Part shown: positions 25,715-35,814 of the stretch, piece by piece
Layout of the letters: every line of letters starts with the position of its first letter
Numbering within the stretch: the first letter of the stretch is position 1
From: an uncultured Clostridia bacterium
Lineage (GTDB): Bacteria; Bacillota; Clostridia; Oscillospirales; Oscillospiraceae
Direction of reading: 5' to 3'
Assembly (NCBI GenBank): GCA_946628965.1
Contig: CAMOXI010000001.1
Location: 1-64,000, forward strand
DNA length: 64,000 bases
Program-made: the position numbers and the translations under genes
Notes under the pieces: model-generated
Told to the model about the DNA's origin: nothing
Seen by the model: only the letters and a program-made list of their open reading frames with translations
Database searches by the model: none

Positions 25715-26752
25715 TTATTGCACCTGGTCAAGCGCGTCCTGCAGCCAGGCGACTCTTGTGTCCAGCACCTCTCGCACGACTTCGTTCTGAACGTCGCCGT
25801 CAAAGCCGTGGTACGCGCCCGGGATCTCCTGCAGCGTCACGTCCACGCCGGCTTCCTTCATCTTCCCTGCGTAGGCGATGTCCTGATCACATAGAGTGTC
25901 CATCTCCGCGGCTTCCACATGGGTGGGAGGATAGGCCGGGAAGCTCTCGTGCTCCATGGGCACGGCGTAGTCGGCGCTCGTCGGCTCATAGCCGTTCAGG
26001 TACAGCTTCCACATGCGGATGTTGGCCTCCCGCGGCCAGGTGGCGTGTTCATAGGTTTTGAGCGAGGGATAGTGCTGCGCCCGGTCGGTGACGGGATAGA
26101 TCAGCATCTGCGCGCAGGGCGTCAGCAGCCCTTCGTCGCAGCAGCGGTGCGTGACCTCCGCGGCGAGGCAGCCGCCCGCGCTGTCGCCGTAGATCATCAC
26201 CCGATCCAAATCGGTGAGCGGGGAGGCGGCGATCCACTTGAGCGTGTCATAGCAGTCGTCCAGTGGGGTGGGGTAGGGCGCGCCCAGCGAGATGCGGTAC
26301 TGGGGCAGCACGACCCGGCAGTGGAGCTCGTCGGCATAGACAGCGCCCATGTCGAGCTGGCTGTTCATCATGGTCAGGAAGAAGGCGCCGCCGTGGCAGA
26401 AGAGCATGGTGGGCAGTGTTTCGCTCTCGCAGCCCTCCGGCTCCAGAATGTAACCGCCGATCGTATAGCCGTCCCGGGCCGTGACGCGCAGCTCCTTCTT
26501 CACGACGCCCTCCGGGGCTTTCCAGGCGGCGGTCATGCCGTTATCCAGCAGGTTGCACCAGCGGATGTAGAGATCGGCGAACACGTCGTCGTACTTGAAG
26601 TCCACGCCTGGCCCCGGCTGGGGAAGCGCGGGATCGTAGGGGTAATCCTTGACGTGGGTGTTGATCCGGCATACGCAGACGATGGTGAATACCAGGATCG
26701 GCAGCAGGACGACTGCCAACGGAATCCAGAGCCCTCTGTGCTTTCTTTTCAT
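25715..26752 (-). CDS. Membrane-anchored alpha/beta hydrolase, hormone-sensitive-lipase type esterase
   Basis: A 345-residue hydrolase with one N-terminal membrane helix (residues 9-29), so the enzyme faces outward. The HSL-family oxyanion motif HGGAF is near 120, the nucleophile Ser lies in GDSAGG near 187, and the later Asp and His are likely in the AEMDTLCDQD and GAYHGF segments. It probably hydrolyses short acyl esters such as acetyl groups on sugars. Monocistronic on minus, with a TATAAT-like -10 at about 26794-26799 but no clear -35. Confidence 0.88.
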   Translation of the reverse strand: MKRKHRGLWIPLAVVLLPILVFTIVCVCRINTHVKDYPYDPALPQPGPGVDFKYDDVFADLYIRWCNLLDNGMTAAWKAPEGVVKKELRVTARDGYTIGGYILEPEGCESETLPTMLFCHGGAFFLTMMNSQLDMGAVYADELHCRVVLPQYRISLGAPYPTPLDDCYDTLKWIAASPLTDLDRVMIYGDSAGGCLAAEVTHRCCDEGLLTPCAQMLIYPVTDRAQHYPSLKTYEHATWPREANIRMWKLYLNGYEPTSADYAVPMEHESFPAYPPTHVEAAEMDTLCDQDIAYAGKMKEAGVDVTLQEIPGAYHGFDGDVQNEVVREVLDTRVAWLQDALDQVQ

Positions 26753-26865
26753 GGCCGTAATCCTTTCTCACTTTGCTTCTATTTTTATCCATTATAAGAG
26801 AAAAGGAAGCGCCGAACCGTCTGTTCTCGCAAACGGTCGTCGCTTTCGCACAAATGGTAGAACAG

Positions 26866-26899
26866 GCAAACGCCGCAGTCAACTGACTGTGGCGTTTGC
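26866..26899 (-). terminator. Terminator of the ABC importer-HAD operon
   Basis: GCAAACGCC and GGCGTTTGC arms with a further GCAGTC/GACTGT stem, just past the HAD stop on the minus strand. Confidence 0.65.
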
Positions 26900-26902
26900 T
26901 AT

Positions 26903-27523
26903 TCACAGCTGTTTTACCGGGATGCCGGCCTCGTTCAGTTCACGGCGGAGACGGGCCATGTCGTTTAAAAACACCGTGGCCTGCATGCCGGAGAGCCAGG
27001 CCCCGTCCACATTGATGATGCTGTCGTCGATGAAGAAGCACTCGGCGGGGTCGAGATCGTACTGCCGGTAGAGCTCGGCATAGATCTCCCGCTCGGGCTT
27101 GAGCATCTTCACGTCCGCAGAGACGATGCGCCCGTCGAAGCACTCGGAGCCGGGGATGCGGTGAAAGTACTCGGCGAGGTAGCTCGTGGCATTGGAGAGG
27201 AGATACACCCCGTAGCCCAGACTCTTCACCTCGCGCACCAGATCGGCCATGCCGGGGATGGGCACAAGCTCGCCCTTCCACCAGTCGTAGACGCAGTGCC
27301 GCGCAGCCTCGTGCAGCCGCTCGGGCAGACGGCGGCAGATGCGCGCATAACCCTCGTCGGAGCTCATCCAGCCGTGGTCCATGGCAGCCCACTCGGCGCA
27401 GTGGAAGACCTCCCGCAGGAGCGTCTCGGAATCTTCTTCATTCAGCTTTTCTCTGGCCACAATGGCCGCCGGGTCCCACTCAATGAGGACCCGGCCCATA
27501 TCGAAAATAACGTTTTTGATCAT
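26903..27523 (-). CDS. HAD family hydrolase (subfamily IA phosphatase-like)
   Basis: A 206-residue HAD-fold protein. Motif I is VIFDMGRVLIEW with nucleophile Asp8. The usual second Asp is Gly, a form seen in the YihX-like and epoxide-hydrolase-like branch, where phosphatase activity is still common. Motif II is LLSNATS, the motif III Lys is likely in MLKPEREIY, and motif IV is FIDDSIINVDGA. The start overlaps the upstream permease gene by 4 bp, so it belongs to the importer operon, hinting that the imported compound is dephosphorylated. Confidence 0.88.
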   Translation of the reverse strand: MIKNVIFDMGRVLIEWDPAAIVAREKLNEEDSETLLREVFHCAEWAAMDHGWMSSDEGYARICRRLPERLHEAARHCVYDWWKGELVPIPGMADLVREVKSLGYGVYLLSNATSYLAEYFHRIPGSECFDGRIVSADVKMLKPEREIYAELYRQYDLDPAECFFIDDSIINVDGAWLSGMQATVFLNDMARLRRELNEAGIPVKQL

Positions 27524-29420
27524 GCTTTACTGCTTTCCTTCTTCCTGAAAAATGCGGAGATCTTCTCCATGCGTTTTCTCCTCCGGTCGCGGGCCTCCAG
27601 CCGCTCGCCCAGGTCGCGGGCACCCACGCCGTAGACCAGGTAGAGGATCAGACCGGAGACGATCATGATAAACACCGTGGAGGCGCAGCGGCGGCCCGAC
27701 GCGTTGACGTTGTAGCCGTACAGGCCCTCCTCGCGGCACATGGCCTGGATGACCATGGCGTAGCTGGTGCCGTAGGTGCTGGCGAAGGTGGCGGACATGT
27801 CGTACTCGGTGAAGAGGGCGTTGAAGTTCAGGGCGAACACGGCCAGCACCGAGGGCAGGATGATCGGCAGCTTCACCAGCAGGAAGGTGTAGATCCCGCT
27901 GGCGCCCAGGTTCTTGGCGGCGTCCTCCAGCTCCTCGTCTATCGAGTAGAAGCTGGCCTTGATCATGCGCAAACTGAATGGCAGCTTCGTCACCGTATAG
28001 GCCATGACGATCAGGAAGCGGACATTCTGCGCGTAATAGAGATTCTGATTGCCCACATACCAGATGGCGTCGGAATTGAAGTAAGTGCGGTAGGAGTAGC
28101 AGATCAGGATCGTGGGCAGCAGCCAGGGGAAGAGTAGGGCGTATTCCAGCACAACGCCGGTGCCCTTGTTCTTTTTCTTGAAGATGTAGTTGCAGGCAAC
28201 CACCACGATCACGCAGGCCAGCGCCGCCGCCAGCGCGGAGAGGATGAAGCTGAGTTTGATGCCGCCCAGCGTCGCCTCATTGGCGAAGACGCCGGAGATG
28301 GAGCCCTCGCGGGTCTTGTACTTGCCGCGGCTGGTGAGATACTGATAATCCTGCTGCCCGAAGTAGTTGATGAGCGTCCACTGGGTCAGATCCAGCTTTT
28401 TCAGGCGGATGGCCGAATAGGTCTGGAAGGAGAAGATGATGATCATCACCACGGGGGTCATGTAGATGATGAAGAGCACATAGGCGTAGATATGCGCCAG
28501 GATGTTAGCCACAGGATTCGTGATCTTCTGCTTCTGGAGCTTTGCCTTGGTCTTGGAGACGGAGAGGTAATGCCCCTTGCGCTCGTAAGCCGAGAGCACC
28601 GTCAGCAGCACGATGGTGAACATCGCCAGAATAATGGAGAGCAGGGCCGCGCGGGCCTGGGGGAAGGCCTCGTCCGCGGTGGAGGAGCCGGCCAGACGCA
28701 CGATCTCGGGGTTGATGGAGTCATAGCCCAGCAGGGTCGGGGCGGACATGGCGCAGAGGCCGGTGATGAAGGTCATGACCGTGAGCGAGAACATGGTGGG
28801 GATCAGCGTGGGGAAGACCACCTTCCACAGCACCTTGAAGGGCTTGGCGCCCATGTTGCGCGCGGCCTCCACGGTGTTGTAGTCGATGCCGCGGATGGCG
28901 TTTCTCAAAAAGAGCATGTGGTTGGAGGTGCAGGCGAAGGTCATGGTGAACAGGACCGCGTTGAAGCCCGAGAACCAGCTGGTGTTGAAGTCGGGGAAGG
29001 CGTTTTTCATGGCGGTGGTCAGGATCCCGTCGCCCGCGTAGAGGAACATGTAACCCGTGACCAGCGCAACGCCGGAGTAGATCATCGTGGTCATGTAGCC
29101 CATGCGCAGGATGCGCGCACCTTTGATGTCAAAGTACTCCGTGAGCAGCACGATGGACACGCCGATCACGTTCACCGTGATCACAAGGCAGATGGCAAGC
29201 TTCAGCGAGTTCCATACGTATTTGCCCATGGAGCCCGCCAGGAAGAAGCGGATGACGGCGAAGGCGTCCCGCTCACCGGCGGCATTCCTGGTGTTGAAGA
29301 TGCTGGTCAGGGTGTTGAGACAGGGCAGGAGCATGAAGCCGAAGAAGAGGTAGGCAAAGAAGCACACGCCCACCAGGCGGACAAAGAGCTCCGGCCGGAT
29401 CTTGCGATCAAGCGTCTGGC

Positions 29421-29424
<4 letters not shown>
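27520..29424 (-). CDS. Double-domain ABC transporter permease (Fbp/PhnU-like)
   Basis: A 634-residue permease made of two homologous halves of about six helices each. Each half carries an EAA-type loop: one near 195-215 (AARNMGAKPFKVLWKVVFP) and one near 500-520 (DAAKNLGASGIYTFLLVKLP). Such fused permeases serve ferric iron, thiosulfate-like or phosphonate importers of the Fbp/Fut/Phn class. It overlaps the ATPase gene by 4 bp on one side and the HAD gene by 4 bp on the other. The substrate cannot be decided from the permease. Confidence 0.92.
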
Positions 29425-30458
<1,034 letters not shown>

Positions 30459-30552
30459 AAGCCATCGCTCCTTTGCATGTTGGTGAGAGAATCCGTTTGC
30501 TCAGAAGGCAGCGCCGTTCGTGCGGCGCGGTCTTCTCAGCAGCCGGATAGAA

Positions 30553-30582
30553 CATGGCGAGCCGGTGGGGACCGGCTCGCCA
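30553..30582 (-). repeat. Stem-loop between binding-protein and ATPase genes
   Basis: ATGGCGAGCCGGT-GGGG-ACCGGCTCGCCAT without a T-run, in the 144-bp gap after the binding-protein gene. Such structures often protect the upstream message and allow partial read-through, keeping the binding protein in excess (inference). Confidence 0.65.
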
Positions 30583-30602
30583 TATGGGATTACGGAGAGA
30601 AA

Positions 30603-31811
30603 TTACTCGGCCTTCTGGGTCAGGACAGACCAGTCGAGGCTGTCCCAGTCGGGCTCGGCGGGGGCGGCGGAAGCGTCGGCCCAGTAGAAGCCCAGGTTGG
30701 TCATGATGTTGGTCCACTCGGCGCTGTGGGCGGCGACATAGGCGGCATAGGTCATGTCGGTGCCGGGAACGGTGGTCAGCGCGAAGTTGGGGATCAGGTA
30801 GATCTCGGGGATATCGCCCTCATAGACGATATCGGCAGCTTCCTTGTTGCAGGGGAAGGAGTCGAACTCTTCGGCCCAGGCAGCCTGCACATCGGCAGAG
30901 CCGAACCACTCGCAGAACTCCTTGACCTTCTCGGTCTGCTCTTCGGTACGGCCGGCCTTGTCCAGAATGCCGATGTACTCGGCGATGTAGTAGGTGCCGT
31001 CGTCAATGTCGACCAGGGCCCAGTTCTCGGGCTCCAGCGCGCCGACCAGAGGATGCTCACTGCCTTGGGCGGCCGCATCGATCTTGCCGTACAGGGCGGA
31101 GGAGTAGAACTCGGAGATGGCAACGTCGCCCTTGTTCAGAGGATCAAAGCCGTACTTGTAGTCGTCGCCGCCGAACTTGCCGTCCGCGCAGAACTTCCAC
31201 AGGGCCTTCCAGCCGTCAATGGAGATGCCGCCGGCGGGGGACTCGGGATCGGTGAAGGCGTAGAGCATGGCGGAGTTGATGTTGGCGTTGGTGGTGCCGC
31301 CGACCTTGTTCTGGCGGTACCAGCTGTAGCCGGAGTCGATGACGTCGGCCCAGTGCTCGAAGTGGAGCTCTTCGCCGTTGGTGCCGAACTCGTCATTGCG
31401 GTACAGCATCAGGACGTTCTGGATGACGATGCCGTAGGCCTTGCCCTCGTACTGATACTCGCCGACCTGGTCAGCCCAGGAGGGAGTCCAGTCGATGATG
31501 GAGAGGTTCTCGTACTGGCCGTCGATCAGCTGGCCCCAGCGGGTCTCGTTCAGACCGAAGATCAGGTCGCCGTCCTTGTTCTCGTTGGCAGCCTGCACAG
31601 CGGCAGTGTCGCCGGAGATGACGGAGTTGTCGTCGATGGAGATGTTGAAGCCGGCCTTCTTGGCTTCGTTGATGAGCCAGGTGGTGCGCTCCGTGGAGTT
31701 GGAGTTGGAGTAGATGCGGATCGTGTAGTCGTCACCGGCGGCGAATGCGGTGGGGCAGGCCACGGCAAAGACCATCACGAGCGCCAGCAGCAGCGCAAGG
31801 TACTTTTTCAT
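30603..31811 (-). CDS. Periplasmic-type solute-binding protein, Fbp/Fut-like
   Basis: The substrate receptor of the importer, 402 residues. The signal peptide (1-24) ends in AFAA; a Cys occurs in FAVACPT but the lipobox is poor. The mature start DDYTIRIYSNSNSTERTTWL and the segment GDLIFGLNETRWGQL match the class of ferric-iron, thiamine and 2-aminoethylphosphonate binding proteins. It lacks the paired tyrosines in the place typical for FbpA iron binding, so iron is not certain. First gene of a four-gene operon with a strong promoter. Confidence 0.88.
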   Translation of the reverse strand: MKKYLALLLALVMVFAVACPTAFAAGDDYTIRIYSNSNSTERTTWLINEAKKAGFNISIDDNSVISGDTAAVQAANENKDGDLIFGLNETRWGQLIDGQYENLSIIDWTPSWADQVGEYQYEGKAYGIVIQNVLMLYRNDEFGTNGEELHFEHWADVIDSGYSWYRQNKVGGTTNANINSAMLYAFTDPESPAGGISIDGWKALWKFCADGKFGGDDYKYGFDPLNKGDVAISEFYSSALYGKIDAAAQGSEHPLVGALEPENWALVDIDDGTYYIAEYIGILDKAGRTEEQTEKVKEFCEWFGSADVQAAWAEEFDSFPCNKEAADIVYEGDIPEIYLIPNFALTTVPGTDMTYAAYVAAHSAEWTNIMTNLGFYWADASAAPAEPDWDSLDWSVLTQKAE

Positions 31812-31909
31812 AGGGGTTCCTCCTTGTAAAAATTTCAGCGGGCAGTGCCCGTAGAATACCGGTTCAGGGCTTGCAGACAGCCTGGGTTTGTTACGAAACT
31901 TTTAACTAA

Positions 31910-31938
31910 AATATACTCCTCTTTTCCCCCAGTGTCAA
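31910..31938 (-). promoter_or_regulatory. Promoter of the Fbp-like importer operon
   Basis: On minus TTGACA (31938-31933), 17-bp spacer, TATATT (31915-31910), about 100 bp before the binding-protein start. Confidence 0.75.
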
Positions 31939-31990
31939 TAATAGACAAAAAAACTTCGACGAGCGCTTCCAGACTTTGGCATAAAGTCAT

Positions 31991-32020
31991 AAAAAACCCC
32001 GGCCGCCGCAGCGGCCGGGG
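31991..32020 (-). terminator. Terminator of the flavodoxin operon
   Basis: On minus CCCCGGCCGC-TGCG-GCGGCCGGGG followed by six T. It ends the DUF2325-DUF3793-flavodoxin operon. Confidence 0.85.
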
Positions 32021-32053
32021 AAACAGGAGAGAAAAGAGAGGATAACGATCAAA

Positions 32054-32476
32054 TCAGGCCAGCGCGGCGCCCAGGGCCTTGCAGGCAGCCTCCGCCTCGT
32101 CGTCGGGAGCGTCGTTGCAGATCACACTGCCGGCGGCCAGGGTGATGCCGCTTGCGGCGCAGTCCTCTTCCCAGGCGTTCATCCAGTCGCCGCCGCCCCA
32201 GCCGTAGGAGCCGAAGAGCGCGACCTTCTTGCCGCCGAGAGAGCCCTTGACCGCGTCGAACATGGGGGCAAATTCGCTGTCCTCCAGTTCCTCGCTGCCC
32301 ATGGCGGGGCAGCCGAAGGCGATGGCGTCAAAGCCTGCAGCCTTGGCGGCGTCAAAATCGGCGGCGGTGAAAAGCTCGGCGGAGGCGCCGGCGCTCTTGG
32401 CGCCCTTCAGGACCAGCCTGGCCATGGCCTCGGTATTGCCGGTGCCGCTCCAGTAAACAACTGCTGTTTTGCTCAT
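32054..32476 (-). CDS. Flavodoxin
   Basis: A small FMN electron carrier of 140 residues. The phosphate-binding loop is YWSGTGNTEAMA at the N-terminus. The FMN-stacking loops are FGCPAMGSEELE and FGSYGWGGGDW, typical of short-chain clostridial flavodoxins. The ATG at 32476 is preferred because AAGGA is 9 bp away; an in-frame ATG two codons earlier is too close to it. Last gene of a three-gene operon. Flavodoxin often replaces ferredoxin under iron limitation, in keeping with the operon promoter repeats. Confidence 0.93.
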   Translation of the reverse strand: MSKTAVVYWSGTGNTEAMARLVLKGAKSAGASAELFTAADFDAAKAAGFDAIAFGCPAMGSEELEDSEFAPMFDAVKGSLGGKKVALFGSYGWGGGDWMNAWEEDCAASGITLAAGSVICNDAPDDEAEAACKALGAALA

Positions 32477-32506
32477 GATCATGATTCCTTTCTGAATACA
32501 CTATTT

Positions 32507-33058
32507 TCATACGGATACCGCGAGACGGGCGAGGGGAATGCCCGCGTCCAGCGAACGCTGATAGGATTCCGTACATTTACGATATTTTTCGAAGGTCTCT
32601 CTCGCCGCCTTCTCGTCACCGTAGACCTTCCAGTAACCGGTGAGCTTGCAGCCCTTCGGCCCGTTTTCGATGAAGCCGCGCACGTCCTCGGGCGGATAAC
32701 TGAGAAAGAGCCCGATCTCGTGGGGGAAATCTTCTCCGCTGTTGAGGCGCTCCCGGAGCCGGTTCAGACAGGGGCCGAGTTTATCCTCGGCATAACCGGC
32801 CCTTCGCAGGATATCCCGGGCGGCCTTTTCTTTGAGGTCACGCCGGAGCTCACCGGGGCGAAAGACGTACAGCAGCGCCCGGCCCGCCCGATAGCGCAGG
32901 GGCAACACGCAGATCCCGCGGGAGGCAAGCGTCCGGTTAAGAGACCGCACGTCGGCGATCATGCCGGTCCGGTCCGGATACGGAAAGGAGAACATGCTGC
33001 CGGTTTTCAGGCCGGCCAGCGTGGGCGCGCAGCACTGCACAAAAACCTCGTCCGACAT
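32507..33058 (-). CDS. DUF3793 family protein
   Basis: A 183-residue soluble clostridial protein of unknown function. The family core is HEIGLFLSYPPEDVRGFI at about residues 117-134, followed by CKLTGYWKVYGD, with Cys residues near the N-terminus (QCCAPTL). It lies between DUF2325 and flavodoxin genes, an association also seen near feo genes in related genomes (from memory, not checked here). A role in iron or heme physiology is inferred from context only. Confidence 0.87.
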   Translation of the reverse strand: MSDEVFVQCCAPTLAGLKTGSMFSFPYPDRTGMIADVRSLNRTLASRGICVLPLRYRAGRALLYVFRPGELRRDLKEKAARDILRRAGYAEDKLGPCLNRLRERLNSGEDFPHEIGLFLSYPPEDVRGFIENGPKGCKLTGYWKVYGDEKAARETFEKYRKCTESYQRSLDAGIPLARLAVSV

Positions 33059-33108
33059 CCTGTATCGCCTCCTTACCGATAGATTCTGCAGATAATGGCT
33101 TCTTATTC

Positions 33109-33390
33109 TCAGCCCGCGTGCTTTTCCAGCACGTTTTTCAGCGCCGAGAGGGAAGCGGAGCGGCAGTACTCCACGCGGGTGTTCTGCCCCTTGATCTCAC
33201 TGAGGGCGCTGTGCAGCATCTTGTGGGACATGGTGTCGGTAAAGAAGATCATCAGATCCGGGGAGCCCAGCTTGGCTTTCAGACTGCCGCGTGGCTTGGT
33301 GAACACGTTTGCCTCGCAGGAATACTTCTGACACAGCTCCTTATAGCGACGCTCCATGCACTCGTTGCCGCCGACGATGACTACGCTCAT
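33109..33390 (-). CDS. DUF2325 domain protein
   Basis: A 93-residue protein with the DUF2325 fold, resembling a small Rossmann-type domain: SVVIVGGNECMERRYKELC at the N-terminus and LMIFFTDTMSHKMLHSAL in the middle. Function unknown. First gene of the operon, with GGAGGG 8 bp before its ATG and the promoter about 45 bp upstream. Its three Cys residues could bind metal, but no standard site is seen. Confidence 0.85.
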   Translation of the reverse strand: MSVVIVGGNECMERRYKELCQKYSCEANVFTKPRGSLKAKLGSPDLMIFFTDTMSHKMLHSALSEIKGQNTRVEYCRSASLSALKNVLEKHAG

Positions 33391-33412
33391 GCGAACCCTC
33401 CTTCACAGCAAG

Positions 33413-33454
33413 GTTAAACTTCTCTAACTGCTATGGAGTTTAACATATCTAACT
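33413..33454 (-). promoter_or_regulatory. Tandem 17-bp operator-like repeats at the DUF2325 promoter
   Basis: Two copies (plus-strand reading) GTTAAACTTCTCTAACT (33413-33429) and GTTTAACATATCTAACT (33438-33454), 25 bp apart, each an imperfect inverted repeat. One covers the -10 box and the other lies just downstream, the arrangement of a repressor. A DtxR/MntR- or Fur-type metal regulator is the best guess. Confidence 0.6.
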
Positions 33455-33465
33455 CCCATTGTCAA
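33437..33465 (-). promoter_or_regulatory. Promoter of DUF2325-DUF3793-flavodoxin operon
   Basis: On minus TTGACA (33465-33460), 17-bp spacer, TAAACT (33442-33437). Confidence 0.7.
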
Positions 33466-33557
33466 TATGGGAATTGAAAGAAAATGAGGTCTCTTTTCCT
33501 CCGCCTCCGGCACCTGAGTTTTCAGCCGAAAGACTCATGTTTGCCATCAACTTTATG

Positions 33558-33586
33558 TTGCATTTCAGAAAAAAACATACTACAAT
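33558..33586 (+). promoter_or_regulatory. Promoter of the D-2-hydroxyacid dehydrogenase gene
   Basis: TTGCAT (33558-33563), 17-bp spacer, TACAAT (33581-33586), 49 bp before the start codon. Confidence 0.6.
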
Positions 33587-33634
33587 ATGTGGTGAAGGGA
33601 TTTACATAAAACTTTTTTGAAGGGGGCGTATCCC

Positions 33635-34591
33635 GTGAAAACCGTCCTGGTCACTTTGCCGGTGGAAGAGCGGCACAAACCGAAGCTGGAGGCCGCCGGG
33701 CCGGATTGTGAGTTTATCTATGTCGGCCTGAACGGCGCAACGACTGAGCTGGTGCAGCAGGCGGACATCATCCTCGGCTGCGTGCCGGCTGGGATGATCC
33801 AGGCCTCACCGAGGCTGGGGCTGCTGCAGCTCTATTCCGCGGGAACGGACCCTTATATCGTCCCCGGCGTTCTGCATGAAAACACTGTGCTCACCAACGC
33901 CACCGGTGCCTATGACAAGGCCGTGGGCGAGCATGCCTTCGCTCTGGTGCTGACGCTGCAGAAAAAGCTGCACCGCTATCGGGACGCGCAGAACGCGCAC
34001 CGCTGGACCGATTTCGGGCAGGTCTGCTCCCTGTCGGACTGCACGGTGGTCGTGGTGGGCCTCGGCAACATCGGGCTCCACTTTGCCCGGCTCTGCAAGG
34101 CGCTGGGCGCAACTGTGATCGGCGTCAAGCGCCGCCCCGGCCCCTGCCCGGAGGGGGTGGACGAGCTCTGCCTGACCGACGAACTGGACAGCGTGCTGCC
34201 GCGGGCGGACGTACTTGCCTCCTTCCTGCCGGGCACCGGCGCTACGAAGGCCATGTACACGTCAGAGCGCTTTGCGGCCATGAAGAATACTGCCGTATTC
34301 ATCAACTGCGGCCGCGGCAACGCGGTGAAGACCGAGGTGCTGATTGATGCCCTGCAGTCGGGGCAGATCGCCGCGGCGGGCATCGACGTCTGTGAGACGG
34401 AGCCGCTGCCTGAAAACAGCCCCCTCTGGGAGCAGGAAAACCTGCTCATCACGCCCCATGTCTCCGGAAACTTCCACCTGCCGGACATTCTGGAGAAGAT
34501 CGTGGATCTCTCCGCGGCGAATCTCCGGGCCTATCTCGCCGGGGAGCCGCTCCGGAACGTGGTGGATTTCGAAACAGGATATAAGAGATAA
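33635..34591 (+). CDS. D-isomer-specific 2-hydroxyacid dehydrogenase family protein
   Basis: An NAD(P)-dependent oxidoreductase of 318 residues. The NAD-binding motif VVVGLGNIGLHFARL lies at about 132-146. The catalytic Arg is likely in NCGRGNAVKTE, the Glu in DVCETEPLP and the His in ITPHVSGN. The divergent N-terminal catalytic domain prevents substrate assignment; SerA-like and glyoxylate-reductase-like enzymes share this pattern. The GTG at 33635 is preferred because AAGGGGG lies 8 bp upstream. It is followed closely by nrdR, possibly in one transcript. Confidence 0.88.
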   Translation: MKTVLVTLPVEERHKPKLEAAGPDCEFIYVGLNGATTELVQQADIILGCVPAGMIQASPRLGLLQLYSAGTDPYIVPGVLHENTVLTNATGAYDKAVGEHAFALVLTLQKKLHRYRDAQNAHRWTDFGQVCSLSDCTVVVVGLGNIGLHFARLCKALGATVIGVKRRPGPCPEGVDELCLTDELDSVLPRADVLASFLPGTGATKAMYTSERFAAMKNTAVFINCGRGNAVKTEVLIDALQSGQIAAAGIDVCETEPLPENSPLWEQENLLITPHVSGNFHLPDILEKIVDLSAANLRAYLAGEPLRNVVDFETGYKR

Positions 34592-34621
34592 TAGAGACAT
34601 ACATATAGGGAGAAGAGAGAT

Positions 34622-35080
34622 ATGAAGTGCCCGTTTTGCGGTTATACCGAGAGTAAGGTCATCGATTCCCGCCCCGCCGAGGAGGGGGCGACCATCCGCC
34701 GGAGAAGAGAGTGCCTCGCCTGCGGAAAGCGTTTTACCACGTATGAAATCATTGAGCGCCTGCCCCTGGTCGTGGTCAAGCGGGACGGCAGCCGCCAGAG
34801 CTTTGACAAGGTCAAGCTCATCAACGGCATGGTCCGCGCCTGCGAGAAGCGCCCGGTGTCCCTGCAGACCCTTGAGCAGATCGCCGATGAGATCGAGCAG
34901 GAGCTGCAGAGCAATCTGGAGCGCGAAGTCAGCACCGTGGACGTGGGCGAGATGGTCATGAAGCGCCTCAAGGACATCGACGAGGTGGCCTATGTGCGCT
35001 TTGCCTCCGTCTACCGCAGCTTCAAGGACATCAACACCTTCATGGAGGAGCTCTCCAAGCTGCTGCTGGATAAGAAGTGA
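34622..35080 (+). CDS. nrdR: Transcriptional repressor NrdR
   Basis: Zinc- and nucleotide-binding repressor of ribonucleotide reductase genes. The zinc ribbon is [18 protein letters not shown] and [12 protein letters not shown], and the ATP-cone domain (about 49-139) begins [15 protein letters not shown]. The length of 152 residues is standard. The ATG at 34622 has GGGAGAAGAGAG upstream. No nrd gene lies in the window, so its targets are elsewhere. Confidence 0.97.
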   Translation: MKCPFCGYTESKVIDSRPAEEGATIRRRRECLACGKRFTTYEIIERLPLVVVKRDGSRQSFDKVKLINGMVRACEKRPVSLQTLEQIADEIEQELQSNLEREVSTVDVGEMVMKRLKDIDEVAYVRFASVYRSFKDINTFMEELSKLLLDKK

Positions 35081-35101
35081 TCAGTGGCCAGCGGTCAGTG
35101 A

Positions 35102-35779
35102 TCAGTGATCGTTTTTTTCGCAGAAGAACACATTCCCGCTCTCGTCCGCGGTCATGAGGAAGACCGCCTTCGGGCCTGTATGGCCCTGCTGTCGCAGCTG
35201 CGCATCCAGCCAGCGGCGGTCGAAGCCCAGGCGCTTGAGGTTTTCGCCGATCACGTGCCCGTCGCTGATGATGACGCTGGGATAGCCCGCCTGTTCCGCC
35301 GCCATGCCCATCTGCCCGGTGGTCACCGGCTGGGCCTCGGCAATGGGGATCACGTTCAGCGTGCCGTTTGTTTCCAGCACGGCGTAGAGGACTTCGTTGA
35401 TATCCAGAATGCCCCGGCTGCGCATGGCCTGCATCAGCTCGTCCGGCGTGAAGCGGTTTTTGCGCATCTCCGCCTGGTCGAGCTTCCCGTGGTCGATGAT
35501 CAGGCTGGGCCGCCCGTAGAGCAGGGAGCGCAGCCGGATGCTGCGCAGGCTGAGAAAGGCCGTCGCCAGCTCCAGAACCGAGAGCACGGCGATTGGCAGC
35601 AGCGCCGGAAGGAGCGGGACCTCGTGCTCCTCCAGCGGGTGCGCGGCCAGATTCGCGATCAGTGCCGCCACCACAAATTCCGACAGCTCCATTTCTCCCA
35701 GCTGGCGTTTGCCCAGCAGGCGGAGAAAGAGGATCAGGACCGCATAGATCAGCGCGGTCCGCATAATAACATATAACAT
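35102..35779 (-). CDS. DUF421 (YetF-like) membrane protein
   Basis: A 225-residue protein with three N-terminal membrane helices (about 1-25, 32-50, 58-78) and a C-terminal cytoplasmic YetF domain. Typical signatures are LLGKRQLGEMELSEFVVAAL, GRPSLIIDHGKL and RSRGILDINEVLYAVLETNG. Family members in Bacillus sit in the spore or vegetative membrane; their molecular role is not settled. Convergent with nrdR, with only 21 bp between the stops. Confidence 0.92.
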   Translation of the reverse strand: MLYVIMRTALIYAVLILFLRLLGKRQLGEMELSEFVVAALIANLAAHPLEEHEVPLLPALLPIAVLSVLELATAFLSLRSIRLRSLLYGRPSLIIDHGKLDQAEMRKNRFTPDELMQAMRSRGILDINEVLYAVLETNGTLNVIPIAEAQPVTTGQMGMAAEQAGYPSVIISDGHVIGENLKRLGFDRRWLDAQLRQQGHTGPKAVFLMTADESGNVFFCEKNDH

Positions 35780-35814
35780 GGAGATAGTTTTTCCGGGAGA
35801 AAGGAGTCTATTCT

